Shown here piece by piece: positions 1 to 8,339 of a DNA stretch of 64,000 nt. The position numbers were made by a program, and so were the translations under genes. Each line of letters starts with the position of its first letter. The stretch's first letter is position 1. Source of the DNA: Marinobacterium litorale DSM 23545 (GTDB lineage: Bacteria; Pseudomonadota; Gammaproteobacteria; Pseudomonadales; Balneatricaceae); assembly GCF_000428985.1 (NCBI RefSeq), contig NZ_AUAZ01000002.1, forward strand, positions 124,001 to 188,000, in the 5' to 3' direction. The notes under the pieces were generated by a model that was not told the origin of the DNA, ran no database searches, and saw only the letters and a program-made list of their open reading frames with translations.

Positions 1-296
1 GTGGCAAGCATTACATTACCTTCGGCGCGTAACTGGCCTTTCATAAACGCGCTCATTCCATCCTGCTCGCCGCTGACCACGCGTATCAACGTTGCCTCAT
101 CCATCAGGAGTGTGATCGTTGGGTCGTCGTGCTCTCCCTTAAGTGCCCGGCACTGCCCCTCGTTGATATGGATATAGAAGGGAGCGGCGTCGCTAAGACG
201 GAACTGGAAGGTCGCATTGAGGTCTGCTGCCTGCTCCGGGTTAAAACGGGCTGGAAGTTTTTCGATGATCTGTTCAACGGTAATGCTGGCGCTCAT
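1..296 (-). CDS. SCP2 sterol-binding-domain protein (partial)
   Basis: The minus-strand frame opens with ATG at 296-294 and stays open to the window edge, so the C-terminus is missing. The 98 visible residues begin MSASITVEQIIEKLPARFNP and continue with a mix of acidic and hydrophobic strands (FQFRLSDAAPFYIHI, then ITLLMDEATLIRVVSG and MKGQLRAEGNVMLA). This pattern is that of the small stand-alone SCP2 domain, which binds lipids or acyl-CoA in a hydrophobic tunnel; the G-x-L-x-x-x-G-N-x-x-x-A segment near the end is typical. No signal peptide is seen, so it should be cytoplasmic. It is transcribed away from sohB across a roughly 100-bp divergent spacer. The true ligand cannot be read from the sequence. 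Confidence 0.8.
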   Translation of the reverse strand, partial: MSASITVEQIIEKLPARFNPEQAADLNATFQFRLSDAAPFYIHINEGQCRALKGEHDDPTITLLMDEATLIRVVSGEQDGMSAFMKGQLRAEGNVMLA

Positions 297-399
297 GTCC
301 GTGAGGACCTCGGTCTGAAATCAATGTTTTAAGTTCGGGTTATGGTACAGTACGCGGCCCTGTCTTGAGAATCGCGAGCAGGCTTGATGGGAGAGAAGA

Positions 400-1464
400 G
401 TGACTGAATTTTTGGCTGAATATGGTCTTTTTCTGGCGAAGACCCTCACATTGATTATTGGGGTTCTGGTGTTGTTCGCAGGCATCGGCTCTGTTGTGGC
501 GCGGCGGCGGGATGCTCGTGACGGCCATGTGGAAGTACAGAATCTGAATGACCATCTTGAGCAGATGCGTGAAGAGCTGGAGTCTGAAGTGCTTGATCAG
601 GAAACCCTGAAACAGCAGCACAAAGAGCAAAAGAAGCGTGACAAGCAGGAAGCCAAAGCGCGCAAGAAAGCGCTGAAAAAGGGTGACAAGGCTGAAGAGC
701 CGCGCAAGCGCGTGTATGTTATCGACTTTGATGGGGACCTGCATGCCTCCCAGGTCGATTGGTTACGTGAGGAGATTAGCGCCGTGCTCACCCTGGCGCG
801 TAAAGAGGACGAGGTATTGGTGCGCCTGGAAAGCGGCGGCGGGCTCGTGCACTCATATGGGTTGGCGGCTTCCCAGCTTGAGCGTATTCGCCAACGCGAG
901 ATACCGTTAACGGTGTGCGTTGACAAGGTCGCTGCCAGTGGCGGTTATATGATGGCATGCATCGCCGATAAGGTTCTCGCGGCACCTTTTGCATTGATCG
1001 GGTCCATTGGTGTCGTTGCTCAATTACCCAATTTTCATAAACTGCTTAAGAAACATGATGTGGACTATGAGGTGCTGACCGCCGGTGAATATAAACGCAC
1101 ACTGACCCTGTTTGGTGAAAATACCGAGCATGGCCGGCGTAAGTTCATCGAGGAACTGGAGGACACGCATACCCTGTTTAAGGAGTTTGTGGCTGAGTAT
1201 CGCCCCGAGTTGGACGTGAAAAGTGTGGCAACCGGCGAAGTCTGGTTTGGCCGCCGGGCCCTGGATAAAGGGCTTGTCGATGGCATTACGACCAGTGATG
1301 ATTATCTCTGTGAGGCCGTGGAGAATGCCGACGTATTCAAGGTCAACTATGAACACAAGAAGGGGCTGCAAGAGCGCCTCAGTGACTTCTCCATGTCGGT
1401 GGTGGACGCTGCCGCTAAACGACTTGCGGAAAAGGTCCATAACAGTCAATTCTGGTCGCGATAA
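400..1464 (+). CDS. sohB: SohB, inner-membrane S49-family serine protease
   Basis: This is a membrane-anchored signal-peptide-peptidase-like protease that degrades membrane or misfolded proteins from the periplasmic side. The 354-residue length matches the SohB family (about 350). An N-terminal membrane helix spans roughly residues 10-32. A charged, coiled-coil-like linker (about 45-100, rich in Glu, Lys and Gln) follows, then the S49 domain. The likely nucleophile is Ser180 in the segment AASGGYMMA, and the likely general base is Lys232 in AGEYKRTLT, the Ser/Lys dyad of SppA-type enzymes. The start is GTG at 400, preceded by the purine-rich GGGAGAGAAGA. It is followed 39 bp later by the TetR gene, so the two could be cotranscribed. 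Confidence 0.93.
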   Translation: MTEFLAEYGLFLAKTLTLIIGVLVLFAGIGSVVARRRDARDGHVEVQNLNDHLEQMREELESEVLDQETLKQQHKEQKKRDKQEAKARKKALKKGDKAEEPRKRVYVIDFDGDLHASQVDWLREEISAVLTLARKEDEVLVRLESGGGLVHSYGLAASQLERIRQREIPLTVCVDKVAASGGYMMACIADKVLAAPFALIGSIGVVAQLPNFHKLLKKHDVDYEVLTAGEYKRTLTLFGENTEHGRRKFIEELEDTHTLFKEFVAEYRPELDVKSVATGEVWFGRRALDKGLVDGITTSDDYLCEAVENADVFKVNYEHKKGLQERLSDFSMSVVDAAAKRLAEKVHNSQFWSR

Positions 1465-1503
1465 CCGGCTGAATGTTTTCCAATAGCGGAGTTAGGTAAT
1501 CCG

Positions 1504-2172
1504 GTGAAGGATGCAGTAAAGGAATCAAACACGGCGACCCGCATCATCGGCGCAGCAGAAGCGCTGTTTGCCGAGCAGGGGTTTGCCGAAACGACTATGC
1601 GCCAGATAACGGCTCGAGCCGAGGTGAATCTGGCTGCAGTCAACTACCACTACGGTTCCAAAAGCGGGTTGATTGAAGCGGTGGCTCGCCGGTTTATGGA
1701 CCCGCTGTGTCAACGTCTGGAGTCGATGCTTGCGGAGCGGGCCATGGGTGAAGGTGAGAGTCAGGCCGCGCTCGACGAACTGATCGAGATGCTGATGCGT
1801 GCGCTCTTGCTCGTGGAAGACGAGAATCCCCATGCACTGGCGCTTTTTATGCGACTGCTTGATCTTGCTTACACCCCGGATCAAGGGGAGTTACGCCAGT
1901 TTCTGATCGATGGCTATGGTCAGCGTGTCGCACCCTACATCGAACTGTTGCAGGCGGATTCGGCACCCATGTCGAAGGATGAGTTTTTCTGGCGCTTGCA
2001 TTTTCTGCTTGGCGCGTTGATTTTTACCCTCTCGAACCAGTCGACGCTCAGCAGTTTGCGGGACGGGGATGCCGGTGCGCCGGATATCGAGCGGATCCTG
2101 CATCGGATGATCCCGGTGCTGGTGGCCGGTTTTCAGGCGCGGGGCGAGGTGTCCTGGTTCAGCCGGGTGTAA
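1504..2172 (+). CDS. psrA: TetR-family regulator, PsrA-like
   Basis: This is a 222-residue one-component transcription factor. The N-terminal TetR helix-turn-helix lies at about residues 12-60, with the hallmark LFAEQGFAETTMRQIT and VNLAAVNYHYGSKSGLI. The second segment is nearly the one I recall for Pseudomonas PsrA, the fatty-acid-responsive regulator of beta-oxidation and rpoS. The C-terminal half contains FMRLLDLAYTPDQGELR and FFWRLHFLLGALIFTLS, again PsrA-like, and should form the ligand pocket. The start is GTG at 1504 with AGCGGAG upstream. In Pseudomonas psrA sits next to nagZ; here it is one gene away. Its ligand is inferred to be a long-chain acyl-CoA or fatty acid. I saw no clear PsrA box immediately upstream. 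Confidence 0.82.
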   Translation: MKDAVKESNTATRIIGAAEALFAEQGFAETTMRQITARAEVNLAAVNYHYGSKSGLIEAVARRFMDPLCQRLESMLAERAMGEGESQAALDELIEMLMRALLLVEDENPHALALFMRLLDLAYTPDQGELRQFLIDGYGQRVAPYIELLQADSAPMSKDEFFWRLHFLLGALIFTLSNQSTLSSLRDGDAGAPDIERILHRMIPVLVAGFQARGEVSWFSRV

Positions 2173-2173
2173 T

Positions 2174-2653
2174 ATGAAGCGGATTCAGGTCTCCATTGCC
2201 GATCAGCGGTTGAGGCTTTTTGATCAACACGGGCAAGTGGCTGACTGGCCCATATCAACGGCGGCTGCCGGTCCCGGCGAGTATGAGGGGAGCGGCTGTA
2301 CCCCGCGGGGCGAGCACAGAATTCGAGCCTGCATTGGTGATGGGCAGCCAGAAGGTGCCGTGTTTGTCGGCCGGCGCCCCACCGGCGAAATTTACTCCCC
2401 GGAATTGGCCCTTGCCTTCCCTGATCGTGACTGGATTCTTACGCGTATACTCTGGCTGTGTGGGTGTGAGCCGGGGTTAAATCGCGGAGGTGATCGCGAC
2501 AGTCAACGGCGTTATATCTATATTCACGGGACCCCGGACTCGGAACCTATGGGGGCGCCCCGCTCGCATGGATGTATCCGAATGCGAAACACCGATCTGC
2601 TGGAGCTCTTCGCGCAGGTGAAAGCGGGTACCCCTGTAACAATTAAGGAGTAA
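2174..2653 (+). CDS. YkuD-domain protein, possible cytoplasmic L,D-carboxypeptidase
   Basis: This 159-residue protein is almost entirely a YkuD (L,D-transpeptidase) catalytic domain. The catalytic motif is intact: His118 in YIHGTPD and Ser131-His132-Gly133-Cys134 in RSHGCIRM, with Cys134 as predicted nucleophile. There is no signal peptide, lipobox or membrane helix, which is unusual for a periplasmic cross-linking enzyme. It begins 1 bp after the TetR stop, and nagZ begins 2 bp after its own stop, so the genes are surely cotranscribed. NagZ is a cytoplasmic muropeptide-recycling enzyme. Signal-less YkuD proteins of the ElsL/LdcV type are known L,D-carboxypeptidases that trim tetrapeptides in recycling. 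I infer the same role here; a periplasmic transpeptidase is the less likely alternative. Confidence 0.8.
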   Translation: MKRIQVSIADQRLRLFDQHGQVADWPISTAAAGPGEYEGSGCTPRGEHRIRACIGDGQPEGAVFVGRRPTGEIYSPELALAFPDRDWILTRILWLCGCEPGLNRGGDRDSQRRYIYIHGTPDSEPMGAPRSHGCIRMRNTDLLELFAQVKAGTPVTIKE

Positions 2654-2655
2654 AA

Positions 2656-3663
2656 ATGGCGACTGGTCCGTTGATGCTGGATCTGGACGGTCTGGTTTTG
2701 AGCCAGACAGAAAAAGAGTTGCTGGTTCAGCCCGAAGTCGGTGGTTTAATCCTGTTTGCTCGTAACTACGAAAGCCCCGCTCAGTTACACGCGTTGATGG
2801 CTCAGGTCCGGCAGTTAAGGCCGGATATCTTAGTCGCGGTTGATCAGGAAGGGGGGCGCGTGCAGCGGTTTCGGGCGGGCTTGACCCGTCTTCCTCCGAT
2901 GGCGGCACTGGGGCGTTTTTACCAGTCTCAGCCGGAGCAGGCGCGGGTGGCTGCCCGTGAGTTAGGCTGGTTGATGGCGGCCGAGCTGCGCCAGTTTGAT
3001 ATCGACTTTAGCTTTGCGCCTGTGCTGGACCTGGACTGGGGGCGCAGTGGCGTGATCGGAGATCGTGCTTTTGGCGCCAGCGCCCCGGTGGTAGCCGAGC
3101 TGTCCGGTGCTTTTATGGCGGGTATGCACGAGGCGGGCATGCCTGCGACTGGAAAACACTTTCCCGGTCATGGCTGGGTTCAGGCGGATTCGCACGTTGC
3201 GATACCGGTTGACGAGCGCGAAGTCGACGCAATTCAGGCGGATGATATGCAGCCGTTTGGTGCTTTGATCGAGCAGGGTCTGGACGGCATTATGCCGGCG
3301 CATGTCATCTACTCGGCCGTTAACGGGGAGCCGGCAGGCTTTTCGCCGTTCTGGCTTCAAACACAGCTGCGTCAGCGGCTGGGTTTTAATGGCGTTATTT
3401 TCAGTGACGACTTGACCATGGAAGGCGCCAGTGTTGCTGGTGGCTTCGCAGAACGTGCGGAGGTGGCGCTGGGCGCAGGCTGCGACATGGTGCTTGTGTG
3501 TAATCATCGCCAGGGTGCGCTGGAGGTGTTGGACTACTTGAAACAATCTCACTGGCCGGTGTCTAACCGGTTGGCCGGGATGCGCGCTCGAGGGATTGCC
3601 GCGGAACCCGATTCGGCGCGCGCGGCTCAGGCGCGGGGCTGGGCTGAACAGCTCTCAGAGTAA
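2656..3663 (+). CDS. nagZ: NagZ, beta-N-acetylglucosaminidase of peptidoglycan recycling
   Basis: This is a GH3-family enzyme that removes GlcNAc from GlcNAc-anhydroMurNAc peptides in the cytoplasm during cell-wall recycling; the products also affect AmpC beta-lactamase induction in species that carry AmpR. The 335-residue length matches single-domain proteobacterial NagZ (about 330-340). The diagnostic TGKHFPGHG lies at about residues 165-173. The mobile-loop Asp-Ser-His triad member is D178-S179-H180. The predicted nucleophile is in the SDDLTMEGA segment (D251 or D252). No signal peptide is present, consistent with a cytosolic enzyme. Start ATG 2656 has TTAAGGAG just upstream. It sits directly behind the YkuD gene. 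Confidence 0.96.
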   Translation: MATGPLMLDLDGLVLSQTEKELLVQPEVGGLILFARNYESPAQLHALMAQVRQLRPDILVAVDQEGGRVQRFRAGLTRLPPMAALGRFYQSQPEQARVAARELGWLMAAELRQFDIDFSFAPVLDLDWGRSGVIGDRAFGASAPVVAELSGAFMAGMHEAGMPATGKHFPGHGWVQADSHVAIPVDEREVDAIQADDMQPFGALIEQGLDGIMPAHVIYSAVNGEPAGFSPFWLQTQLRQRLGFNGVIFSDDLTMEGASVAGGFAERAEVALGAGCDMVLVCNHRQGALEVLDYLKQSHWPVSNRLAGMRARGIAAEPDSARAAQARGWAEQLSE

Positions 3664-3678
3664 ACGGACGGAGGGTTA

Positions 3679-4785
3679 ATGAGTGAGGGGCAGATTACCG
3701 GGCTACTGGAGCCGCTGTTTCAGTTAGTGCCGGTGCTGGAGGGTTATCGCTGGCAGATTAATGTACTGGCGGTTATCTGTCTGACCTTGGTTTTGGCCTG
3801 GGTGATTGATCGCATTGTACGTCGGTTGGTGCGCTCGCTGTCAAAGACCGCTCCGGTCTGGGACGATTTGCTGATCGATGCGTTGCGAAAGCCTCTGATG
3901 GTTTTGGTTATCGTCTATGGTTTGAGTTTTGCGCTAAGGCTGTCAGCGCCTCACCTGGAGTTAGTGACTAAAACGCTCCCCGCCATGGTGAGGGAACTCG
4001 GCTTCATTGTTCTGCTCGCCTGGGCATTTATGCGTTTCGTGGGGCGTGCCGAAAACCTGATCTTGCGGCGCAACAGCAATATCGACAGAACCACGGCTAA
4101 CGCGATCGCGAAATTGGCGCGCCTGGTCATTGTTGTCCTGACTGCGCTGGTTCTGCTGCAGAATCTCGGCGTCAGCGTATCCGGTATTCTTGCCTTCGGC
4201 GGCATCGGGGGGCTGGCCGTTGGCTTTGCAGCCAAGGATCTGCTGGCAAACTTTTTTGGTGGGTTGATGATCTATCTGGATCGACCATTCAAGGTTGGTG
4301 ACTGGGTGCGCTCGCCTGACAAGAATATCGAGGGGGTGGTTGAACATGTCGGTTGGCGTTTGACGATTATACGTACCTTCGACTTAAGGCCGCTGTACGT
4401 CCCCAACGCGACCTTCAACAACATCTCGGTGGAAAACCCGTCACGGATGACTCACCGCCGGATCTTTGAATATGTGGGTGTGCGTTACGCTGACGGCAAG
4501 GTGGTAAAGTCCATTGTAGATCGTATTCGCGAGATGCTTGTCAACCATCCCGAGATCGATGAAAACAATACCCTGTTTGTCCAGCTCAACCGGTTCGGTC
4601 CGTCCTCCTTGGATATCATGGTGTACACCTTTACCCATACCACGAACTGGGGCCATTACCTGGCGGTTCGGGAAGATGTGTTGCTGAAAATCATGGATAT
4701 CGTGGATGAAGCCGGGGCGGAAATTGCGTTCCCGACAACGACGGTACATCTCCATCAAGAAGCGGCGCAGCCCCCGGTTGAATAA
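3679..4785 (+). CDS. MscS-family mechanosensitive ion channel
   Basis: This is an inner-membrane channel expected to open under hypo-osmotic stress. The 368 residues include five hydrophobic segments at about 27-46, 72-88, 107-121, 146-162 and 166-198. The last contains the glycine/alanine-rich pore helix GGIGGLAVGFAAKDLLANFF and runs into the MscS beta domain signature RPFKVGDWV. Five helices place it nearer the YnaI-type members than the three-helix MscS. The C-terminal alpha/beta cytoplasmic vestibule follows (about 260-360). It begins 15 bp after nagZ with a GGAGG ribosome binding site. A perfect palindrome starts one base after its stop codon. Confidence 0.9.
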   Translation: MSEGQITGLLEPLFQLVPVLEGYRWQINVLAVICLTLVLAWVIDRIVRRLVRSLSKTAPVWDDLLIDALRKPLMVLVIVYGLSFALRLSAPHLELVTKTLPAMVRELGFIVLLAWAFMRFVGRAENLILRRNSNIDRTTANAIAKLARLVIVVLTALVLLQNLGVSVSGILAFGGIGGLAVGFAAKDLLANFFGGLMIYLDRPFKVGDWVRSPDKNIEGVVEHVGWRLTIIRTFDLRPLYVPNATFNNISVENPSRMTHRRIFEYVGVRYADGKVVKSIVDRIREMLVNHPEIDENNTLFVQLNRFGPSSLDIMVYTFTHTTNWGHYLAVREDVLLKIMDIVDEAGAEIAFPTTTVHLHQEAAQPPVE

Positions 4786-4801
4786 ATTAGATATATCTAA
4801 T
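4786..4801. promoter_or_regulatory. Perfect 16-bp palindrome upstream of cydD
   Basis: The sequence ATTAGATATATCTAAT reads the same on both strands and lies between the mscS stop and the cydD start. It has no loop, so a dimeric regulator site is more likely than an RNA hairpin. A possible -10 element, TATGAT at 4820-4825, lies downstream with no good -35, and the palindrome centre (4793.5) would be about 38 bp before the predicted start. That is roughly where a class II activator binds. It resembles but does not match the FNR/Anr consensus (TTGAT-N4-ATCAA). Confidence 0.45.
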
Positions 4802-4841
4802 AAAGTGCGCTCGCCTGAATATGATATGCCGGGAGCTGTGA

Positions 4842-6572
4842 ATGCGGGATCTGACAACAGGGGAGCGTAAAGCCAGGTCGGCATGGCTCAAGCAGCAGGC
4901 GGCGGTGGCGCGCCGAAACCTGAGTTTGGCAACGGCAGCCGGCGTACTGGGTGCGCTTGCGCTTGTCGCTCAGGCGGATCAGCTCGCCCAGGCTATCGCT
5001 GCTGCCGTCGCGGGGGCGACGTTAAGCCAGATACAGCCCATGTTAGTCGGTTTTCTGATAGCTGTTGCCTTTCGGGCCCTTTTTTCCTGGCTCAAAGAGT
5101 GGTTTGGTCAGCGTGCATCAATCCGTGTTCGTCGACACCTGAGGGCCTCGTTGCTTAGCAAACTGGAGCGCCTTGGCCCTGCTTATAGCGCGAATGCCCG
5201 GGCGGGTGGACAGGCCAGCCTGCTTATCGAGCAGGTTGAGGCGCTGGATGGATATATCGCGCGCTATTTGCCGCAGATGGTGATGGCGGTCGCTGTTCCA
5301 CTGATTATCCTGCTGTTTGTTTTTCCCCGAAACTGGGCCGTGGCGGCCATATTTCTAATGACTGCACCGCTGGTGCCACTGTTTATGGCACTGGTGGGGC
5401 GCCGGGCTGCTGATGCGAATCGGCGCAATTTCCAGGCACTGGCTGATCTCAGTGCCCAGTTTCTAGATGTTGTTCAGGGGCTTGTAACGCTCAAACTATT
5501 TCAGCGCAGCGCCGAGCAAGTACGTCATATCGAGGTGTCATCCGAAGCGTTTCGGGTGAGAACCATGGAGGTATTACGCGTTGCTTTCCTGTCGTCAGCG
5601 GTGTTGGAGTTCTTCGCGTCAGTCTCCATCGCTGTAACCGCGGTCTATCTGGGCTTCAGTTTTCTGGGGGAGCTCAACTTTGGCAGTTGGGAGGGGGGAG
5701 TGACGCTGGAGCAGGCTTTATTCCTGCTGCTTCTCGCGCCGGAGTTTTATCAACCGCTGCGCGAATTGGGCACCCATTACCATGCCAAACAGGAAGCGGT
5801 TGCCGCTGCGGAACCCTTACAGGATCTGATGGCCGAGCCAGAGCCTGCATTGCAACAGGGGGTTGAGCGGGTCGGGTGCGCAGAGGGTATCGCTATTCGC
5901 TTTGAAGCCGTTAGTCTCACTTATCCTGGGCGTAGTCAGCCTGCGTTGTCGGACATTCGGTTTTCGATTGAGCCTGGCGAACACGTGGCGATTATCGGCC
6001 CCAGCGGTTCCGGTAAATCCTCGTTACTCAGTTTGTTGCAGGGATTTTACCCGTCGTCGGCAGGGCAGATCCGGGTGAATGGAACGCCCTTGGAGCAACT
6101 TGATCAGCAGTTCTGGCTGGATAAGCTGGCCTGGGTCAGCCAGAACACCGTCCTGTTCCCCGGTACGCTGCGGGATAATTTGCTGCTTGCCTGCCCCAAG
6201 GCTACCGACGCGATGTTAAGGCAGGCCTGCGACTTCGCGCATGTGAGTGAGTTTCTGCCTCGGTTGCCAGCAGGGCTTGATACCCTCATCGATGAAGGAA
6301 ATGGTGGGCTGTCTGGTGGACAGGTGCAACGCATTGCGTTGGCGAGAGCGTATCTGAAGAATGCGCCGGTCCTGCTGCTGGATGAGCCCACGGCGAACCT
6401 GGATCATGACAGTGAGCGCTGGGTGCTGGAGGGGTTGGAGCAGCTTGCGAAAGGTAAAACCGTATTAACACTGACTCATCGGGAAGCGGCGCAGGCTCAG
6501 GCGGGGCAGGTATACCGGTTGGAGAGAGGCAAGCTGTTGCCCGTCCCGGGCGAAACGGGAGGTGAGCGATGA
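4842..6572 (+). CDS. cydD: CydD, ABC exporter subunit for cytochrome bd assembly
   Basis: CydD pairs with CydC to form a heterodimeric ABC exporter, which binds heme and is reported to move thiols (glutathione, cysteine) to the periplasm, and is needed to assemble cytochrome bd. The 576 residues comprise a six-helix transmembrane domain (about 25-300) and a nucleotide-binding domain. The Walker A GPSGSGKS lies at 386-393, the signature LSGGQ at 490-494 and Walker B LLLDEP at about 511-516. The start ATG has GGGAG seven bases upstream. It overlaps cydC by 4 bp (ATGA), so translation is coupled. No cydAB genes are in the window. The palindrome 40 bp upstream is a candidate control site. Confidence 0.95.
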   Translation: MRDLTTGERKARSAWLKQQAAVARRNLSLATAAGVLGALALVAQADQLAQAIAAAVAGATLSQIQPMLVGFLIAVAFRALFSWLKEWFGQRASIRVRRHLRASLLSKLERLGPAYSANARAGGQASLLIEQVEALDGYIARYLPQMVMAVAVPLIILLFVFPRNWAVAAIFLMTAPLVPLFMALVGRRAADANRRNFQALADLSAQFLDVVQGLVTLKLFQRSAEQVRHIEVSSEAFRVRTMEVLRVAFLSSAVLEFFASVSIAVTAVYLGFSFLGELNFGSWEGGVTLEQALFLLLLAPEFYQPLRELGTHYHAKQEAVAAAEPLQDLMAEPEPALQQGVERVGCAEGIAIRFEAVSLTYPGRSQPALSDIRFSIEPGEHVAIIGPSGSGKSSLLSLLQGFYPSSAGQIRVNGTPLEQLDQQFWLDKLAWVSQNTVLFPGTLRDNLLLACPKATDAMLRQACDFAHVSEFLPRLPAGLDTLIDEGNGGLSGGQVQRIALARAYLKNAPVLLLDEPTANLDHDSERWVLEGLEQLAKGKTVLTLTHREAAQAQAGQVYRLERGKLLPVPGETGGER

Positions 6573-8242
6573 GGGCGCTGTATCCTTACCTCAAGCGGAT
6601 GCGGTATCAAGCCGGCTGGGTGGCGCTGGGCACGCTTTTGGCGTTAGTGACCCTGGGCTCCAGTATCGGTCTGCTGACGCTGTCTGGCTGGTTTATAGCA
6701 GCGACTGCCTTGGCGGGTGCCACGCTGGCCGGTAGCCAGGCTTTTAATTTTTATACGCCGGGGGCCGGCGTCAGAGGCTTTGCGATCTTTCGCACGCTGG
6801 GCCGCTACGCAGAGCGCGTTGTGTCTCACGAGGCCACGTTCAGATTGATAACCGAAATCCGTGTCTGGTTTTACAGGCGTCTCGAGCCTTTGGAACCCGC
6901 CCGTCTCGCTGCGCTGGGCTCGGGGCAGCTCCTGAGTCGTTTGGTCGGTGATGTGGCCGCACTCGATACGCTATTCCTCCGTGTTGTATCGCCAACCATC
7001 GTGGCCGGCATCAGCATCGGTCTGGTTGGTCTGTTTCTGTCGGTGTACGCCCCCGAGCTGGGTATTCTGGCGATCTGTACGTTGCTGGCGACCGGGTTTG
7101 TCATTCCCGGACTGGGTTTCCTGATGGGGCGGAGGCCGGGAGCTTCACAGGTGAAACTCGTTGCCCGCCTTCGTAGCGAGATGCTGGCAGCTCTGAAGGG
7201 AATGCCAGACCTGCGTATATATGGCGGTTTTGCAACGACCCGCCAGCGGCTTGAACGGCTCGATCATGCTTTGCTTTCCGCTCAAGCCCGGATGGGGGCG
7301 ATCAGTGCACTTACCGCCAGTTTGATGATGTTCCTCAGTGCATTAGCGTTGATTCTGATACTGGTGCCGGCGCTGAATTTATTCCACCATGGCAGGCTTG
7401 AGCCGGCCCAGATCGTCATGGTGGTCTTCTGCCTGTTTGCCGCGTTCGAAGCGGTCTTACCGCTGCCGCAGGCGTACCAGTTTATGGGGAAAACGCTGGC
7501 CGCCGCCGGGCGGATCAATGAAGTCGCTCAGGCATCGCCAGCTATCACGTATCCCGACCGGGGCGTTGTGCCGCTAACCCCGGGGGCGATCCGCTTTCAT
7601 GAAGTGAGTCTCAGTTACGGCCGCGCATCTCCGGCGCTGGATCGGCTCAGCATGGAGATTGGTGCCGGTGAGCGGGTGATTATTCAGGGGCACTCAGGAA
7701 GTGGAAAAAGTTCGCTGATCAATCTGTTGGCGCGCTTTTGGGCGCCTGACTGTGGTGAGATTGAGCTGAGCGGCCAGCCCATAGAAGCGTACGACGAATC
7801 GACTCTGCGTGCCCAGCTTAGTGTCATGGCGCAGCCGGTCCAGCTTTTCGCTGGCACGCTACGGGATAATTTGAAGCTGGCGGCACCGGATGCCGATGAT
7901 CAAGAGCTGTTGGATGTGCTCGTACAGCTTGGTTTGCCTGCGGAGCTGGATGGGCAGGGTCTTGAATACTGGATCGGCGAATCCGGTTGTCGTTTGTCCG
8001 GCGGTCAGCAAAAACGGCTTGCGCTGGCCCGCGCGCTGCTGCGGGAAGCGCCTGTGTTGATACTGGATGAACCCACCGAAGGTCTCGATCCGGAGCGGGT
8101 TGAATCGGTACTCGGAATGATTGATCAGGCGACAGAAGGAAAAACGCTCCTGTTAATCACCCATCACCGACAGCCGCCTCGCTGGGCAGATCGTGTCGTG
8201 ACGCTAGATAGGGGCCGGCTGGTTGAAAATAATTTGTCCTGA
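6569..8242 (+). CDS. cydC: CydC, partner ABC exporter subunit of CydD
   Basis: This is the second half of the CydDC heterodimer in the inner membrane. Of its 557 residues, the first 300 hold the transmembrane helices, with the conserved TLSGWFIAATALAG near residues 37-50 and GVRGFAIFRTLGRYAERV at 68-84, both typical of CydC. The ATPase domain has Walker A GHSGSGKS at 374-381, a signature LSGGQQKRLALARA and Walker B LILDEP. Its start overlaps the cydD stop by 4 bp. No T-rich terminator is evident immediately after it. As in the family, both subunits carry complete ATPase motifs. Confidence 0.95.
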   Translation: MRALYPYLKRMRYQAGWVALGTLLALVTLGSSIGLLTLSGWFIAATALAGATLAGSQAFNFYTPGAGVRGFAIFRTLGRYAERVVSHEATFRLITEIRVWFYRRLEPLEPARLAALGSGQLLSRLVGDVAALDTLFLRVVSPTIVAGISIGLVGLFLSVYAPELGILAICTLLATGFVIPGLGFLMGRRPGASQVKLVARLRSEMLAALKGMPDLRIYGGFATTRQRLERLDHALLSAQARMGAISALTASLMMFLSALALILILVPALNLFHHGRLEPAQIVMVVFCLFAAFEAVLPLPQAYQFMGKTLAAAGRINEVAQASPAITYPDRGVVPLTPGAIRFHEVSLSYGRASPALDRLSMEIGAGERVIIQGHSGSGKSSLINLLARFWAPDCGEIELSGQPIEAYDESTLRAQLSVMAQPVQLFAGTLRDNLKLAAPDADDQELLDVLVQLGLPAELDGQGLEYWIGESGCRLSGGQQKRLALARALLREAPVLILDEPTEGLDPERVESVLGMIDQATEGKTLLLITHHRQPPRWADRVVTLDRGRLVENNLS

Positions 8243-8247
8243 ATCAT

Positions 8248-8276
8248 TTGTTCCTTCCGTGGACTGGTGCCATTAT
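8248..8276 (+). promoter_or_regulatory. Predicted sigma70 promoter for the small gene at 8340
   Basis: TTGTTC at 8248-8253 and CATTAT at 8271-8276 are separated by exactly 17 bp. This gives a reasonable -35/-10 pair about 60 bp before the small gene and just after cydC, suggesting it is transcribed separately from cydDC. Confidence 0.4.
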
Positions 8277-8339
8277 TGAGAGCGTTAAACGGTTGTTTGA
8301 TTTGATGTTGGCGCGCTTAGATGCCCAGGGAGGGCCATC

